Source: Shewanella sediminis HAW-EB3
GTDB lineage: Bacteria; Pseudomonadota; Gammaproteobacteria; Enterobacterales; Shewanellaceae
Length of the DNA: 64,000 bases
Reading direction: 5' to 3'
NCBI RefSeq assembly: GCF_000018025.1
Contig: NC_009831.1
Span: 1,302,001 to 1,366,000, forward strand
Numbering within the stretch: position 1 is the first letter of the stretch; the number at the start of each line of letters is the position of its first letter. Position numbers and translations under genes: made by a program. Shown piece by piece: positions 1-9,097 of the stretch. The notes below the pieces were generated by a model that was given only the letters and a program-made list of their open reading frames with translations, was not told the DNA's origin and did not search any database.

Positions 1-688
1 GTCCCGATGGCGCAAACAGGCCTAATGCCGGCAGCGTCTCAACTTCGTCCAGCTGCTCGAGCCTATCGATATACTGATAACCGAGTGCTTCGAACTCAGA
101 TGTCAGGTCTCGCTGCTCCCGAACGAAATACTTAGTACCGCCGCCCAACATAAGATCTGCGACGGGTTTACCCTTGATTAGATTTGTAAGGTAACTATCG
201 GCGATAGCATTGTAATTTCCTCGACTCTCGTTGTGGGCCAGAAAGCTGGCTGGGGTGGCGTGATTTATCTGAGATGTCACAACGATGGCCGTTGTTTTCC
301 CCTTGTGCTTAGCTATCTCGAGTAGGGTCGGTAGCGCATGGTGCTGATGGTCAACCGAGATGGCACCGTTATAGCTCTTGGTGCTGGTGGCCAGCGCGGT
401 TGCCGCCGCGGCCGAGTCGGTGACATAGGTATCATCGTCCGGGTAGGTACTTGCCATGCCTACGAGCAGGTCATCGAATATCGTCTTCTCGACGGGTTTA
501 GTATCGGGATTGTCTGAATAATATCGGTAAGCTGAGGTGTAAGCCGGACCCATACCATCGCCGATCAGGTAGATGATATTTCTGGGAAGATGCTCATCTT
601 CTATGACTATCTCTCTTGCTGTTGCTTGAGCCGTAAAGATGCCACTACTCAATATTGAGAGCGTTAAACAGGCTGTTAAAGCACGCAT
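1..688 (-). CDS. Alkaline phosphatase, N-terminal part (runs off the window)
   Basis: Periplasmic metal-dependent phosphomonoesterase of the PhoA type. The start is the ATG at 686-688; the C-terminal part lies beyond base 1. Residues 1-23 form a signal peptide (MRALTACLTLSILSSGIFTA). Next comes the metal-binding stretch YLIGDGMG. The family signature DSAAAAT, with the nucleophilic Ser, is encoded near 400-425. A GGGTKYF segment follows, and the visible end reads GLFAPSG, as in PhoA proteins. About 229 codons are visible, roughly half of the usual length. It precedes the S9 peptidase and TonB receptor genes on the same strand, suggesting a scavenging cluster, but no shared operon is proven. 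Confidence 0.9.
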   Translation of the reverse strand, partial: MRALTACLTLSILSSGIFTAQATAREIVIEDEHLPRNIIYLIGDGMGPAYTSAYRYYSDNPDTKPVEKTIFDDLLVGMASTYPDDDTYVTDSAAAATALATSTKSYNGAISVDHQHHALPTLLEIAKHKGKTTAIVVTSQINHATPASFLAHNESRGNYNAIADSYLTNLIKGKPVADLMLGGGTKYFVREQRDLTSEFEALGYQYIDRLEQLDEVETLPALGLFAPSG

Positions 689-712
689 ATTTATGTCCTA
701 TTACTCTGTTTT

Positions 713-3289
713 TCAATGGAACGAGACGCGGGTATCCAAAGCTGTCTCATCTTTATTTTTAGTTTTACTTTTAATCCGCAGGTGTTGATCTAACCAGTTT
801 TCCTGTTCCCATAGCATATGCATCAGAGACTCTTTGGCCTGATAGCTGTGACTCTCGAATGGAAAGGTGACCAGTCTGGCATTGCCACCCAGGCCTCTAA
901 TCGCTTTAAACAGTCTGGCCGATTGCATGGGGTAAGTGCCCGAGTTGGCATCCATCTCGCCGTGCATCAGCAGTAGTGGTTCATCAATCTTATCGGCATG
1001 GGTGAAAGGGGATATCTGCTGATACAGGCTCGGTGCCTCCCAGAAGTTACGTTTCTCATTTTGAAAGCCAAATGGAGTCAAGGTGCGGTTATAGGCACCA
1101 CTTCTGGCTATGCCAGCGGCAAACAGATCCGAATGAGCTAACAGGTTGGCGACCATGAAGGCGCCATAGGAGTGACCGCCGATTGCAACTTTGTCTCTGT
1201 CGGCGACGCCCATCTCGACTAAGGTGTCGATTGCCGCTTTGGCATTAGCGATGAGTTGACTACGGAAGTTATCGTTAGGCTTCTCTTTTCCTTCGCCTAC
1301 GATGGGCATTGCTACCCTATCGAACACGGCAAACCCATTGGCAACGAAGGGGACCGGGCCCTTGGCGCTGATATAGTTGTATTGGTTGGGAGAGTAGTTG
1401 ACCTGACTGGCCACCTCCGCATTCTTGTATTCTCTGGGGTAAGCCCACATCAAAACCGGAAGCTGACCATCTTTTTTTGTATAGCCGGCAGGTAGGTAGA
1501 GATTACCAGATAGAGGTAAGCCATCATCTCTCGTGTAGGTCACCAGTTGTCGGCTAACGCCTTTGAACGCGGTTATCTCGGCTGTTTTTGGCTGCAGTAC
1601 CCGCTCCGTTCCGGCTTGGACGTCGAGCAGGACTAAGTGCGATGGCGTATCGCTCGATTGTCTGTTGATGATGAGCCTGAGCGGTTTACGATTGAGCAGA
1701 TAGCGAACGCTTTCCAGCTTGTTACTTGCCGAACGCCACAGTGTTGTAGAGTTGGTCGTAGTGCGTGTAGATGCGGCTTGGCTAACGGCCTCTTTGCCTA
1801 CCCTCTTATCAAGATAAGTATCTGCCCCTTCATCTTTTAGCGGAACCTTCGTCATTCTCAGGAAAGGCTGATAGCCTTCAGGTGAGGCGCCCAATCCATA
1901 ATGGAGCACGCTTTGATTATCGACGGCGAAAAGATGCCCTAGCCCTGATGGGCGGGTGTGCTTATAGAGACGACCGGGATCGCTGTAGCTGTCCCTGAGT
2001 GCCTTTTGGTACCAGAGGCGCATCGCAGTGCTCTGCTCTGGTACAGAATTGCCAGAAACAGAGTTATCAGATCCAGACTCTGTGTCCAGGAAGCTGACCC
2101 TCATCTGTTTATTCTTCGAGTTCCGCTCCGTGATGAGTGCGAGTCGCTCTTCGCCCCATTGAACGTTTGCAATTCGCCATGGGGTTTTCACTAAGGCTTT
2201 AGGCGCAAGGTTAAAGGGAGCGCTGATTTGTCGTAGTTGATCCCGGTATTGCGCTTTTTTGTTGCTGTCACCCCCGTCGAGCGCCTCGACATAGGCGAGA
2301 GTATTGGGTTTATCGCTGCGCCAGTGAATTAATCTGGGGCCCTTTCTGACGGAGTCGCTGCCGGAAGGTCGAAACTCACCACTTTCAAGCTCGGCCAGGG
2401 TAGTGAGTTTTTCTCCGGAGCTATGGAACATCTCCACTGATTGGGCAAAATCACGATACTTTACCATATGAGAGAAGGGGGGCTTGATGCGCTTCACCAG
2501 CACGTACTTATCATCGGGAGAAAGACTAAAGCCGATGTTAATTGCAGGCTTACCGATTTTTATTACCTGACCATCGAGCATTATGATACTCAGTTGGCTG
2601 GTGGTCAGTTGACTGAATTGTGCTTCGTCCTGTGCATTCTTCAATAGATCCTGATAGGTTCGTCTCGGCGCTTTTTTACCTTGAGTGATACTGATGTTTG
2701 GCCCATGAAGTTGAGGCGTCTGAGGTGAGTGTTCACTATCGATGGCAATGCTGGTTGCTATGCCCTGGCTATTATGCAGCCATTGGTATTTAAGTCCCAG
2801 ACTGGCGTTGATACGGCTCTTGCTTAGTTTGAAGCTTTGACGAGTCGCTATCTCGTATAGGTAGAGGTCGGCGCCATGATTTGATATTCCGATATAGCTG
2901 ATAAAACGGCTATCGGGAGAAAATTGCACCTTAGTGACGGTCAGATCCGCTGGTGTGAGAATGGTGTCTCTCTTTACCGAGTCATTGTCTAAATTGACCA
3001 ACTCGATACTAAGATACTTGGCCTTGATTCGGCTTGGGGTCAGTCGATTGGGTGATAACCTCAGGCCCGCTAATTTAAGTTCTTTTCTGGCTAAGTTTTC
3101 GATATCTGTATGTGACTCAGGCGTGAGTATCGCCAACCACTGCCTGTTATTCGATAAGCGAGTACTTACCTTTTTTTTCTGCTCTACAACCTCTTTAAGC
3201 GGTTGAGAGGGAGTTTGGTATTCGGCTGCAATGCCAGATGCGCTAAAAAAAGCTATCAGGGAATACATAAAGATGGACATTCGAGACAT
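713..3289 (-). CDS. Exported S9-family prolyl oligopeptidase-like peptidase
   Basis: Predicted serine peptidase of family S9, 858 aa. It has an N-terminal signal peptide (about residues 1-22), a long beta-propeller-like region (about 50-560) and a C-terminal alpha/beta-hydrolase domain. The catalytic serine is in GGHSYGAFM (Ser about 707), with Asp about 780 in GEMDANSG and His about 814 in FESHSY. This gives a complete triad. The start ATG at 3287-3289 has a good AGGAG ribosome-binding site. Family members cleave oligopeptides, often on the C-terminal side of proline or basic residues. The substrate here is not readable. It is followed upstream by a TonB receptor on the same strand, so peptide uptake and breakdown is a reasonable inference. 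Confidence 0.9.
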   Translation of the reverse strand: MSRMSIFMYSLIAFFSASGIAAEYQTPSQPLKEVVEQKKKVSTRLSNNRQWLAILTPESHTDIENLARKELKLAGLRLSPNRLTPSRIKAKYLSIELVNLDNDSVKRDTILTPADLTVTKVQFSPDSRFISYIGISNHGADLYLYEIATRQSFKLSKSRINASLGLKYQWLHNSQGIATSIAIDSEHSPQTPQLHGPNISITQGKKAPRRTYQDLLKNAQDEAQFSQLTTSQLSIIMLDGQVIKIGKPAINIGFSLSPDDKYVLVKRIKPPFSHMVKYRDFAQSVEMFHSSGEKLTTLAELESGEFRPSGSDSVRKGPRLIHWRSDKPNTLAYVEALDGGDSNKKAQYRDQLRQISAPFNLAPKALVKTPWRIANVQWGEERLALITERNSKNKQMRVSFLDTESGSDNSVSGNSVPEQSTAMRLWYQKALRDSYSDPGRLYKHTRPSGLGHLFAVDNQSVLHYGLGASPEGYQPFLRMTKVPLKDEGADTYLDKRVGKEAVSQAASTRTTTNSTTLWRSASNKLESVRYLLNRKPLRLIINRQSSDTPSHLVLLDVQAGTERVLQPKTAEITAFKGVSRQLVTYTRDDGLPLSGNLYLPAGYTKKDGQLPVLMWAYPREYKNAEVASQVNYSPNQYNYISAKGPVPFVANGFAVFDRVAMPIVGEGKEKPNDNFRSQLIANAKAAIDTLVEMGVADRDKVAIGGHSYGAFMVANLLAHSDLFAAGIARSGAYNRTLTPFGFQNEKRNFWEAPSLYQQISPFTHADKIDEPLLLMHGEMDANSGTYPMQSARLFKAIRGLGGNARLVTFPFESHSYQAKESLMHMLWEQENWLDQHLRIKSKTKNKDETALDTRVSFH

Positions 3290-3336
3290 TTTATCTCCTG
3301 ATACAAAGGGGGATAGAACTGTTATTTGAGAGGATA

Positions 3337-3356
3337 AGCGCCCTATGAAGGGCGCT
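3337..3356 (-). terminator. Hairpin downstream of the TonB receptor gene
   Basis: AGCGCCCT and AGGGCGCT pair perfectly around a 4-base loop between the receptor stop and the S9 peptidase start. The downstream T-tract on the minus strand is short (TTATCC), so it may attenuate rather than fully stop transcription into the peptidase gene. Confidence 0.5.
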
Positions 3357-3362
3357 ACAGTT

Positions 3363-3394
3363 TAGTTACTGCTTTATCTAGTTACTGCTTTATC
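3363..3394. repeat. Two tandem copies of a 16-bp unit
   Basis: TAGTTACTGCTTTATC occurs twice in direct succession, just downstream of the TonB receptor stop codon. It looks like a small slippage duplication; no function is assigned. Confidence 0.7.
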
Positions 3395-3409
3395 TAGATA
3401 GTGCTTTGA

Positions 3410-6178
3410 TTAGAACTTCTGTGAGTAACCCAAGAACAGGCTACGACCTTTGGCAGAGTAACTGCTGTTATCATCTTGATAGTATGGCCAGTCGTTGTGC
3501 TCGTCGTTACGTATATCGTAAAGTGGAGGCATCTCATCGGTCAGGTTTTTAACACCTGCGGTGAACTTACCTTCCCATGGTGCGTAGTAAGATAGCGTGA
3601 TGTTGATGATCTGATATGGATCTAAGGTATCAGTCTCCATCGACTCTACATCATCACCATTTTCATCAACGTATTCAAATAGATCGGTACCTACGGCCTC
3701 TCCAGTGTAGTAGTATGCGATGGTTGCCGTGAAGTCTTCATAGCTCCAGCTCAGGCTGGCATTACCCTTCCACTTAGGGAAATAATCCGTCTCAGTCTGC
3801 TCCTCTATCTCATCACCTTCTCTCTCTTGATACTCCTTCTTGAGTAGGTAAGAGGCTGCAAGCTTGAACTTAAACTCACCGGCAGCAGTTTCCGGGAACA
3901 GGTAGTTGAAGCTGGCATCGATACCTTCCGATGCTTCATAGGCACTATTAATAGGACCTTTGCGCATACAGGCGATGTTTTCGATGCCGTCATCATCAAA
4001 CTCAGTCAGGTAACCCACTTCTGGCATTGTTGCGCAATCTGTATATTGACCATTCTTGATATAGCTCGGGTCTTCTAGCATCTCATCGGTTGAAATTGTC
4101 TTAACCGCACCCTCAAGTTCGATGTTCCACCAGTCTAATGTTAGATCTGCATTATCCGTAACATTGGCAACAAAGCCTAGGTTCCAGAATTCACCCTTCT
4201 CCTCGGTAAGGTTTAGGTTTCCAGAGTTGAAGCCATCGTAATCATCTTCATAGATCTCATCTGGTATTGTTGGATGTGGATACTCTGTTCCACCAAAACT
4301 TCTTGTTAATCCAGAATAGAGGCGATGCATATCTGGCGCTCGGAAACTCTTACCCCAGTTAGCACGTACCATTACCTCATCAATTGGTCGGTAACTTAGG
4401 CCAACCTGAGGAGTCGTTGCTCCGCCCACATCTGAATCATCCAGGTATTGGTCATAACGAAGTGCAGCAGATAGGTCTAATGACTTAACACCTGTCATAT
4501 CGGCAAGTAGTGGGACCTGCAATTCACCTGCAACAGCAACACGGTCACGGTCACCCTTACCACCCGTACCACCCATACCGATAAAACCGCCGTTCATGGT
4601 GGTTTCATCTAAGGTATCTTCATAGCTTTCACGTGCCCACTCTGCTGTAGTTGCAAAGCCAACAGTACCCGCTTCCAGCTCCATCAAGTCACCGGTAAAT
4701 ACGGCCTGTAACTGGTGCATGCTAGAGTCCGATTTCTTCGTTGAGTCACCAATAAGTGCTTCAGCTTGCTCTGTGGTTAACTGGTTATTTGGGTACCACT
4801 TAGAAGCATCTGTGTCATTAGGATCGAAAGTCACCATACCGAGTAGGGCATCAGCTCTGACCATATGATGGTTCTGCTTCTCATACAGTGCGTAGCCGCT
4901 AGACCAGGAGATATCCAGTTCGTAATCACCAATGGTACCGTTAGCACCAAAAGCCAGAGAGGCTTTAGTGTTCTGGGTGTCATAGGTACGTGGCCCAGGG
5001 TACTCCTCCATACGACGACGCATCTGGAATTTGTTGTAATCTTCAAATTCGTACTTGTCGTAACTCATTGCACCTGTGGCTTCATCTTGATAGAAGTAAT
5101 CCCCGAAACCTTTCTCATCTTTATACTTAGTGCTCTCTTTATAGGAGGCATTAAGCATTCCATAAATCTGCCAATCATCGTTAAGATCGTAAGTGCTGTT
5201 AACAACCAGGTTGATTCTGTCATATTCTGACTGTAGACCGCGGTCGGCATACTTATCGTAGTAACAATCATAAGTACCAGCTTCTACATAGACCCCCTTG
5301 TCACCGAACAGATTAGTACACTGAGCTTCATCGACAGGGCTGTACTTATCATCGGTATAAACTTTTGAGTAATCTCTGATCCAAGATGCCCAGCTTGATG
5401 GAAATGAGTCACCGTATGGTCCAGAACCCCAACGAATGTCGCCATCCTCATCTTCATAATAGGCAGGGCTGTATAGATCGTCACGCTGATAGGTCTGGAT
5501 TGCGCCAACCTGCTTGTATTCGAGCATGATCAAAGATTGACTGTTTTCAGTGTTGATACCCTGCAGGTAAGATAGATCAAACTGCTCACCACCACCTTGG
5601 GTAGTATCTGAGTATTTCGCTTCAACCTTAGCACCATCATATTGCTTCTTGAGGATGATGTTTACTACACCACCGACAGCATCTGAACCGTAAATCGCCG
5701 ATGCACCACCGGTAAGGATTTCGATACGTTCAACTGCAGCCGTTGGAATATCAGAGGTATCGACGAAGTTTGAAGTACCACCAGCAGCAGAAGGGAATGA
5801 GGCTTGGCGGCGGCCATTAATAAGTACCAGAGTTCTGTTGGCGCCCATACCGCGAAGGTTAACTGAGCTTGCGCTATCGGTAAAACCATCGCTGTCACCG
5901 TTAAGTGAACCACCGTTATTTGCCACTGAAGATTGAAGGACTTCAGAGATAGAAGATAGGCCACTATTGGCAATATCATCTGCTGTGATCACCGTGACTG
6001 GAGCAACCCCTTCAAAGTCGGCACGTTTAATACGGGAACCCGTTACCTCAATTTTCTCAATCTTACTGTTTGCGCCGTCTGTCGCGGCAGAATCTTCTGC
6101 AGCGAGTAGCGACGAAGGTGCCAATGCCGCCATGGTTATGGCTAATGTTAATGCCGATAATTTCATCTGTGGTTTCAT
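3410..6178 (-). CDS. TonB-dependent outer-membrane receptor
   Basis: Outer-membrane beta-barrel receptor with a plug, 922 aa. A signal peptide covers residues 1-27, ending ...LLAA before EDSAA. The TonB-box-like region is IEKIEVTGSRIKR, followed by a plug domain (about 50-175) with typical LRGMGANRTLVLINGRR and GSDAVGGVVNIILKK segments. The long barrel ends in an aromatic residue (YSQKF), as expected for BamA-dependent insertion. The ATG at 6176-6178 has AAGGA 10 bases upstream; an alternative Met is at residue 5. The substrate cannot be read from sequence. Neighbours are an S9 peptidase and a divergent membrane regulator, so it may import peptides or a ligand sensed by that regulator. Confidence 0.93.
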   Translation of the reverse strand: MKPQMKLSALTLAITMAALAPSSLLAAEDSAATDGANSKIEKIEVTGSRIKRADFEGVAPVTVITADDIANSGLSSISEVLQSSVANNGGSLNGDSDGFTDSASSVNLRGMGANRTLVLINGRRQASFPSAAGGTSNFVDTSDIPTAAVERIEILTGGASAIYGSDAVGGVVNIILKKQYDGAKVEAKYSDTTQGGGEQFDLSYLQGINTENSQSLIMLEYKQVGAIQTYQRDDLYSPAYYEDEDGDIRWGSGPYGDSFPSSWASWIRDYSKVYTDDKYSPVDEAQCTNLFGDKGVYVEAGTYDCYYDKYADRGLQSEYDRINLVVNSTYDLNDDWQIYGMLNASYKESTKYKDEKGFGDYFYQDEATGAMSYDKYEFEDYNKFQMRRRMEEYPGPRTYDTQNTKASLAFGANGTIGDYELDISWSSGYALYEKQNHHMVRADALLGMVTFDPNDTDASKWYPNNQLTTEQAEALIGDSTKKSDSSMHQLQAVFTGDLMELEAGTVGFATTAEWARESYEDTLDETTMNGGFIGMGGTGGKGDRDRVAVAGELQVPLLADMTGVKSLDLSAALRYDQYLDDSDVGGATTPQVGLSYRPIDEVMVRANWGKSFRAPDMHRLYSGLTRSFGGTEYPHPTIPDEIYEDDYDGFNSGNLNLTEEKGEFWNLGFVANVTDNADLTLDWWNIELEGAVKTISTDEMLEDPSYIKNGQYTDCATMPEVGYLTEFDDDGIENIACMRKGPINSAYEASEGIDASFNYLFPETAAGEFKFKLAASYLLKKEYQEREGDEIEEQTETDYFPKWKGNASLSWSYEDFTATIAYYYTGEAVGTDLFEYVDENGDDVESMETDTLDPYQIINITLSYYAPWEGKFTAGVKNLTDEMPPLYDIRNDEHNDWPYYQDDNSSYSAKGRSLFLGYSQKF

Positions 6179-6532
6179 CTGATTGCTGTCCTTATTTTTA
6201 TAATTTACCTATAGGTTTCACTCTACGGTTCGCAGTAACCGTCACATAGATACAGGCTTTTCTGGGGAGAACGGTGTCGATAAGCACTACAAGAAGTCGC
6301 AAGCTGTCAACTGACTCCAGTTGTAATTAATTTGTTATTCGCCAGCAATGCCTGGTGTGTCGTTTCTTTGTTGTTTATATATCTATTTAATATCTATTCT
6401 TTTTTAAATTAGTTGGTTACATTGTGTTTTATGCCTGCATGGTTACTTGTGATCCGGTGTTGGTTAGATGTAAAATGTTAGGGCGAAGTTGAGCGACTAT
6501 AAAATTAGAATCAACGCCTTCCGGAGAGTGGG
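6179..6532. other. 354-bp divergent intergenic region
   Basis: This is the shared upstream region of the TonB receptor (minus) and the winged-helix regulator (plus). It is AT-rich between about 6340 and 6430. I see no convincing gene, repeat or known operator. It must hold both promoters and is the natural place to look for sites bound by the regulator. Confidence 0.5.
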
Positions 6533-8674
6533 ATGATAAAGATAAGAAAAGAGGCTGTATTTAAGTTGGAAGGCTGTGAAGTCATGCCCGGTGAGAATAG
6601 TCTTAACTTCTGTGAGCCCGTTCCGGATAGCGTGACTCCGGGAAAGGTCTCTATTCAGCCCAAATTTATCGAGTTGCTGAGTTATCTTGCAAGAAAATAT
6701 CCAAATGTCGTAACCCGCGATGAGCTTATCGACAACATCTGGGAAGGGAATACCTATGTCGGTGCGAAGGCGTTAACGAATGCTATCTGGCATCTGAGAA
6801 AACATCTCAACCCTCTGCTTAGCGGCGAGCAAGCGATAGAAACCGTCAGAAAAACCGGTTATCGATTATTGATTGAACCTCTGTTTGATGCCTCGGACTT
6901 GGTAGATGAACCCGAAATATTACAAGTCGAGCAGGCTAAGGTTGAGCGCTTAAGTAAGCAGTTACGCTTGAGGTCGTATGCCATGCTTGTAATCCTGCTC
7001 GTTGTGGGTGTGTTCGCCGGTTTGCATCTGTATCAGGACAGTAAGCAATTGCGTCAAACTGAAATGGTACAATTGACGCGGGCTGCGGGGGCTGAGTTGT
7101 ATCCGGCTGTTTCGCCCGACGGACGTTGGTTGGTTTATGGTAAGCGGTCTAATTTGTACCTCAAGGATTTAGAGTCGCCGACCCTGACACCCAAGCGACT
7201 GACATCGAAACGGACCCGTGAACTCAGGGCTATCTGGTCGTCTGATGGTAAATCACTGATATATCCCAGTGAAGACAGAGTTACCCGCGAATGCCATATG
7301 AATCGCCTTATGTTAGAGACGAATGAAGTGAGCTATCTATCTGAGTGTTACAGTTATACCTCTGCGTTAGATATCTCTGCCGATGGTCGTTCGCTTATCT
7401 ATATATGGAAAGAGAAGGAGAGGGAGGAGCTTGATGCGGGCCTCTACCTGCTCGATCTCTTATCCGCAGAACTTGCTCCGCTGAGACTATCATGTGAGCG
7501 TGATTGTGGTTACAGGGACAGAGATGTTGCCTTCAGTCCCGATGGGAAGTGGATTGCTATAGCGAGGCGATATGGCACGATTTCTGAGGATATTTTTATA
7601 CGGAACATTGTAACCGGCGATGAGGTTCGTCTGACTCAAGGTTTAGAGGATATTCGTGGTTTGAGCTGGGATCAGGATAGTCAGAAGCTGGTTTTCAGTA
7701 CTGAAAACTCAGGATTCAGGGATGGTTTTATTGTCGATATTGAGTCGAAAGAGATGTTGCCGCTGTCGATCTCAGGGTTCAGTTACCCAAAATTTATTCC
7801 CCATAGAGATGAGGTGGTCTATTCCAACTATATCAAAGATTTTAGTGTTGCTTATTTGGCTCTGGACCAGGACATTCCCTCGACGGTTTTTCCAATATCC
7901 CAAGCGGAGTATAGTTACCGTAACCCCGATTACTCATCGAAAGCCAAACGTATCGCCTATGTGTCCAACGAGACCGGGTTCAATGAGATATGGACGTCAG
8001 ATCATAATGGATTAAACAGAGTACAACTTACCGATCTTAAGCGGAGGGTCGCCTATCCGGCATGGTCCCATGATGGTAGCAAAATTGCGTTCCTGGCTCC
8101 GGACGATAAAAATGAAGGGAATAAGATCCATATTGTAGACCTCTCCAGCGGCGGGATCAGCATATTACCTTCGAGGTCTTCAGATCATAGAAGACCGAGC
8201 TGGGCATGGGGAGATGAATGGGTGCTATCATCGACCAATGATGGCTTAACCGCCTTCTCACTGCACAACCATTCCCCCAAGCATCTGAGCTCTATCGATG
8301 TACGTTTAGGTAAGATGACCGATGCAAATACCTTAGTATTTACCCGCTATGATGAATATGGCCTCTGGTCTATGGATATTTCGAATCCACAACAAGTGGA
8401 GCCCTTAATTGCTATAGAGGACTTTAGCGAGAGTTACAACTGGGTAGTGACTGACAAAGGGGTCTATTTTCGTGAGGTCAACGCAGGGTATCAGCTGATA
8501 AATTTCTGGAGCTTTAATACCGATCTCACCACGCCTATTTTAAAATTGCCCGCGAGCAGTTTGAGCTCTTTTGGGGCCATGAGCTATATTCCCGGCGAAA
8601 GACGCCTGCTGATGACCCTGTCTGAGTATTCGAAGCGTGATGTGATTAAACTTAAACATAAACTATTGCATTGA
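6533..8674 (+). CDS. CadC-like membrane-anchored winged-helix regulator with TolB-type propeller
   Basis: Predicted transcription factor of 713 aa. Residues about 30-115 form an OmpR/ToxR-type winged helix (TRDELIDNIW, ALTNAIWHLRKHL and a TVRKTGYRL wing). A linker leads to one membrane helix (about 149-167), and the rest is a periplasmic domain with repeated PD40/TolB-like blades such as SPDGRWLVYG, SPDGKWIAIA and SHDGSKIAFLAP. The domain order is that of CadC and ToxR: DNA binding inside, sensing outside. A GGAG site precedes the ATG. It is divergent from the TonB receptor gene, which it probably controls together with the peptidase. The ligand is unknown. Confidence 0.88.
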   Translation: MIKIRKEAVFKLEGCEVMPGENSLNFCEPVPDSVTPGKVSIQPKFIELLSYLARKYPNVVTRDELIDNIWEGNTYVGAKALTNAIWHLRKHLNPLLSGEQAIETVRKTGYRLLIEPLFDASDLVDEPEILQVEQAKVERLSKQLRLRSYAMLVILLVVGVFAGLHLYQDSKQLRQTEMVQLTRAAGAELYPAVSPDGRWLVYGKRSNLYLKDLESPTLTPKRLTSKRTRELRAIWSSDGKSLIYPSEDRVTRECHMNRLMLETNEVSYLSECYSYTSALDISADGRSLIYIWKEKEREELDAGLYLLDLLSAELAPLRLSCERDCGYRDRDVAFSPDGKWIAIARRYGTISEDIFIRNIVTGDEVRLTQGLEDIRGLSWDQDSQKLVFSTENSGFRDGFIVDIESKEMLPLSISGFSYPKFIPHRDEVVYSNYIKDFSVAYLALDQDIPSTVFPISQAEYSYRNPDYSSKAKRIAYVSNETGFNEIWTSDHNGLNRVQLTDLKRRVAYPAWSHDGSKIAFLAPDDKNEGNKIHIVDLSSGGISILPSRSSDHRRPSWAWGDEWVLSSTNDGLTAFSLHNHSPKHLSSIDVRLGKMTDANTLVFTRYDEYGLWSMDISNPQQVEPLIAIEDFSESYNWVVTDKGVYFREVNAGYQLINFWSFNTDLTTPILKLPASSLSSFGAMSYIPGERRLLMTLSEYSKRDVIKLKHKLLH

Positions 8675-8776
8675 TTCAGTTTAAAAGCTGGAGGCTAGTG
8701 CCCCCAGCCAAAGGGCTTATACCAATTTCAGTAAATATCTGTTCATTCAGCGGGAATTCAAAGCGCTGAAGGCAAG

Positions 8777-8826
8777 GTCTATATATTGCTCCTGCAATAT
8801 AGACATTCACCACATCCATGTGGCTT
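8777..8826. repeat. Double-hairpin insert 1 within MITE copy 1
   Basis: This 50-base segment is absent from MITE copy 2, where the flanks GGCAAG and GCGG are joined directly. It folds as two hairpins. The first (8777-8804) has a stem GTCTATATATTGC/GCAATATAGAC around loop TCCT. The second (8810-8823) is CCACA-TCCA-TGTGG. It shares GCTCCTGC and CATCCATG with insert 2, but the stems differ. Confidence 0.7.
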
Positions 8827-8854
8827 GCGGATGATTGAAGCTAATAGTTATTCT

Positions 8855-8902
8855 CGGCAACAAGCTCCTGCGTTGCTCTACCTTCTGCATCCATGCAGTC
8901 GT
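8855..8902. repeat. Double-hairpin insert 2 within MITE copy 1
   Basis: This 48-base segment is absent from MITE copy 2. Hairpin one (8857-8876) pairs GCAAC with GTTGC and GC with GC around loop TCCT, with a 2-base bulge. Hairpin two (8885-8898) is CTGCA-TCCA-TGCAG. Loop sequences and spacing match insert 1 while stem sequences do not. Confidence 0.7.
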
Positions 8903-9097
8903 ATATCAAAAGCATCGAACGCAGCATGCAGGGCTTTGCCCTTGGCTTTAAACATCAGCCGCCCGTTGGGAGCCTCTCAGACTTCCCACTTCAGCGTTGC
9001 ATTGATTTACAAGGGAATAACCATTCTTCCATCAATGCGTCTTGAATTCAAAAGCCTGAGTGACTCTGAATTGATAACATATTTAGTGAAACTGGTA

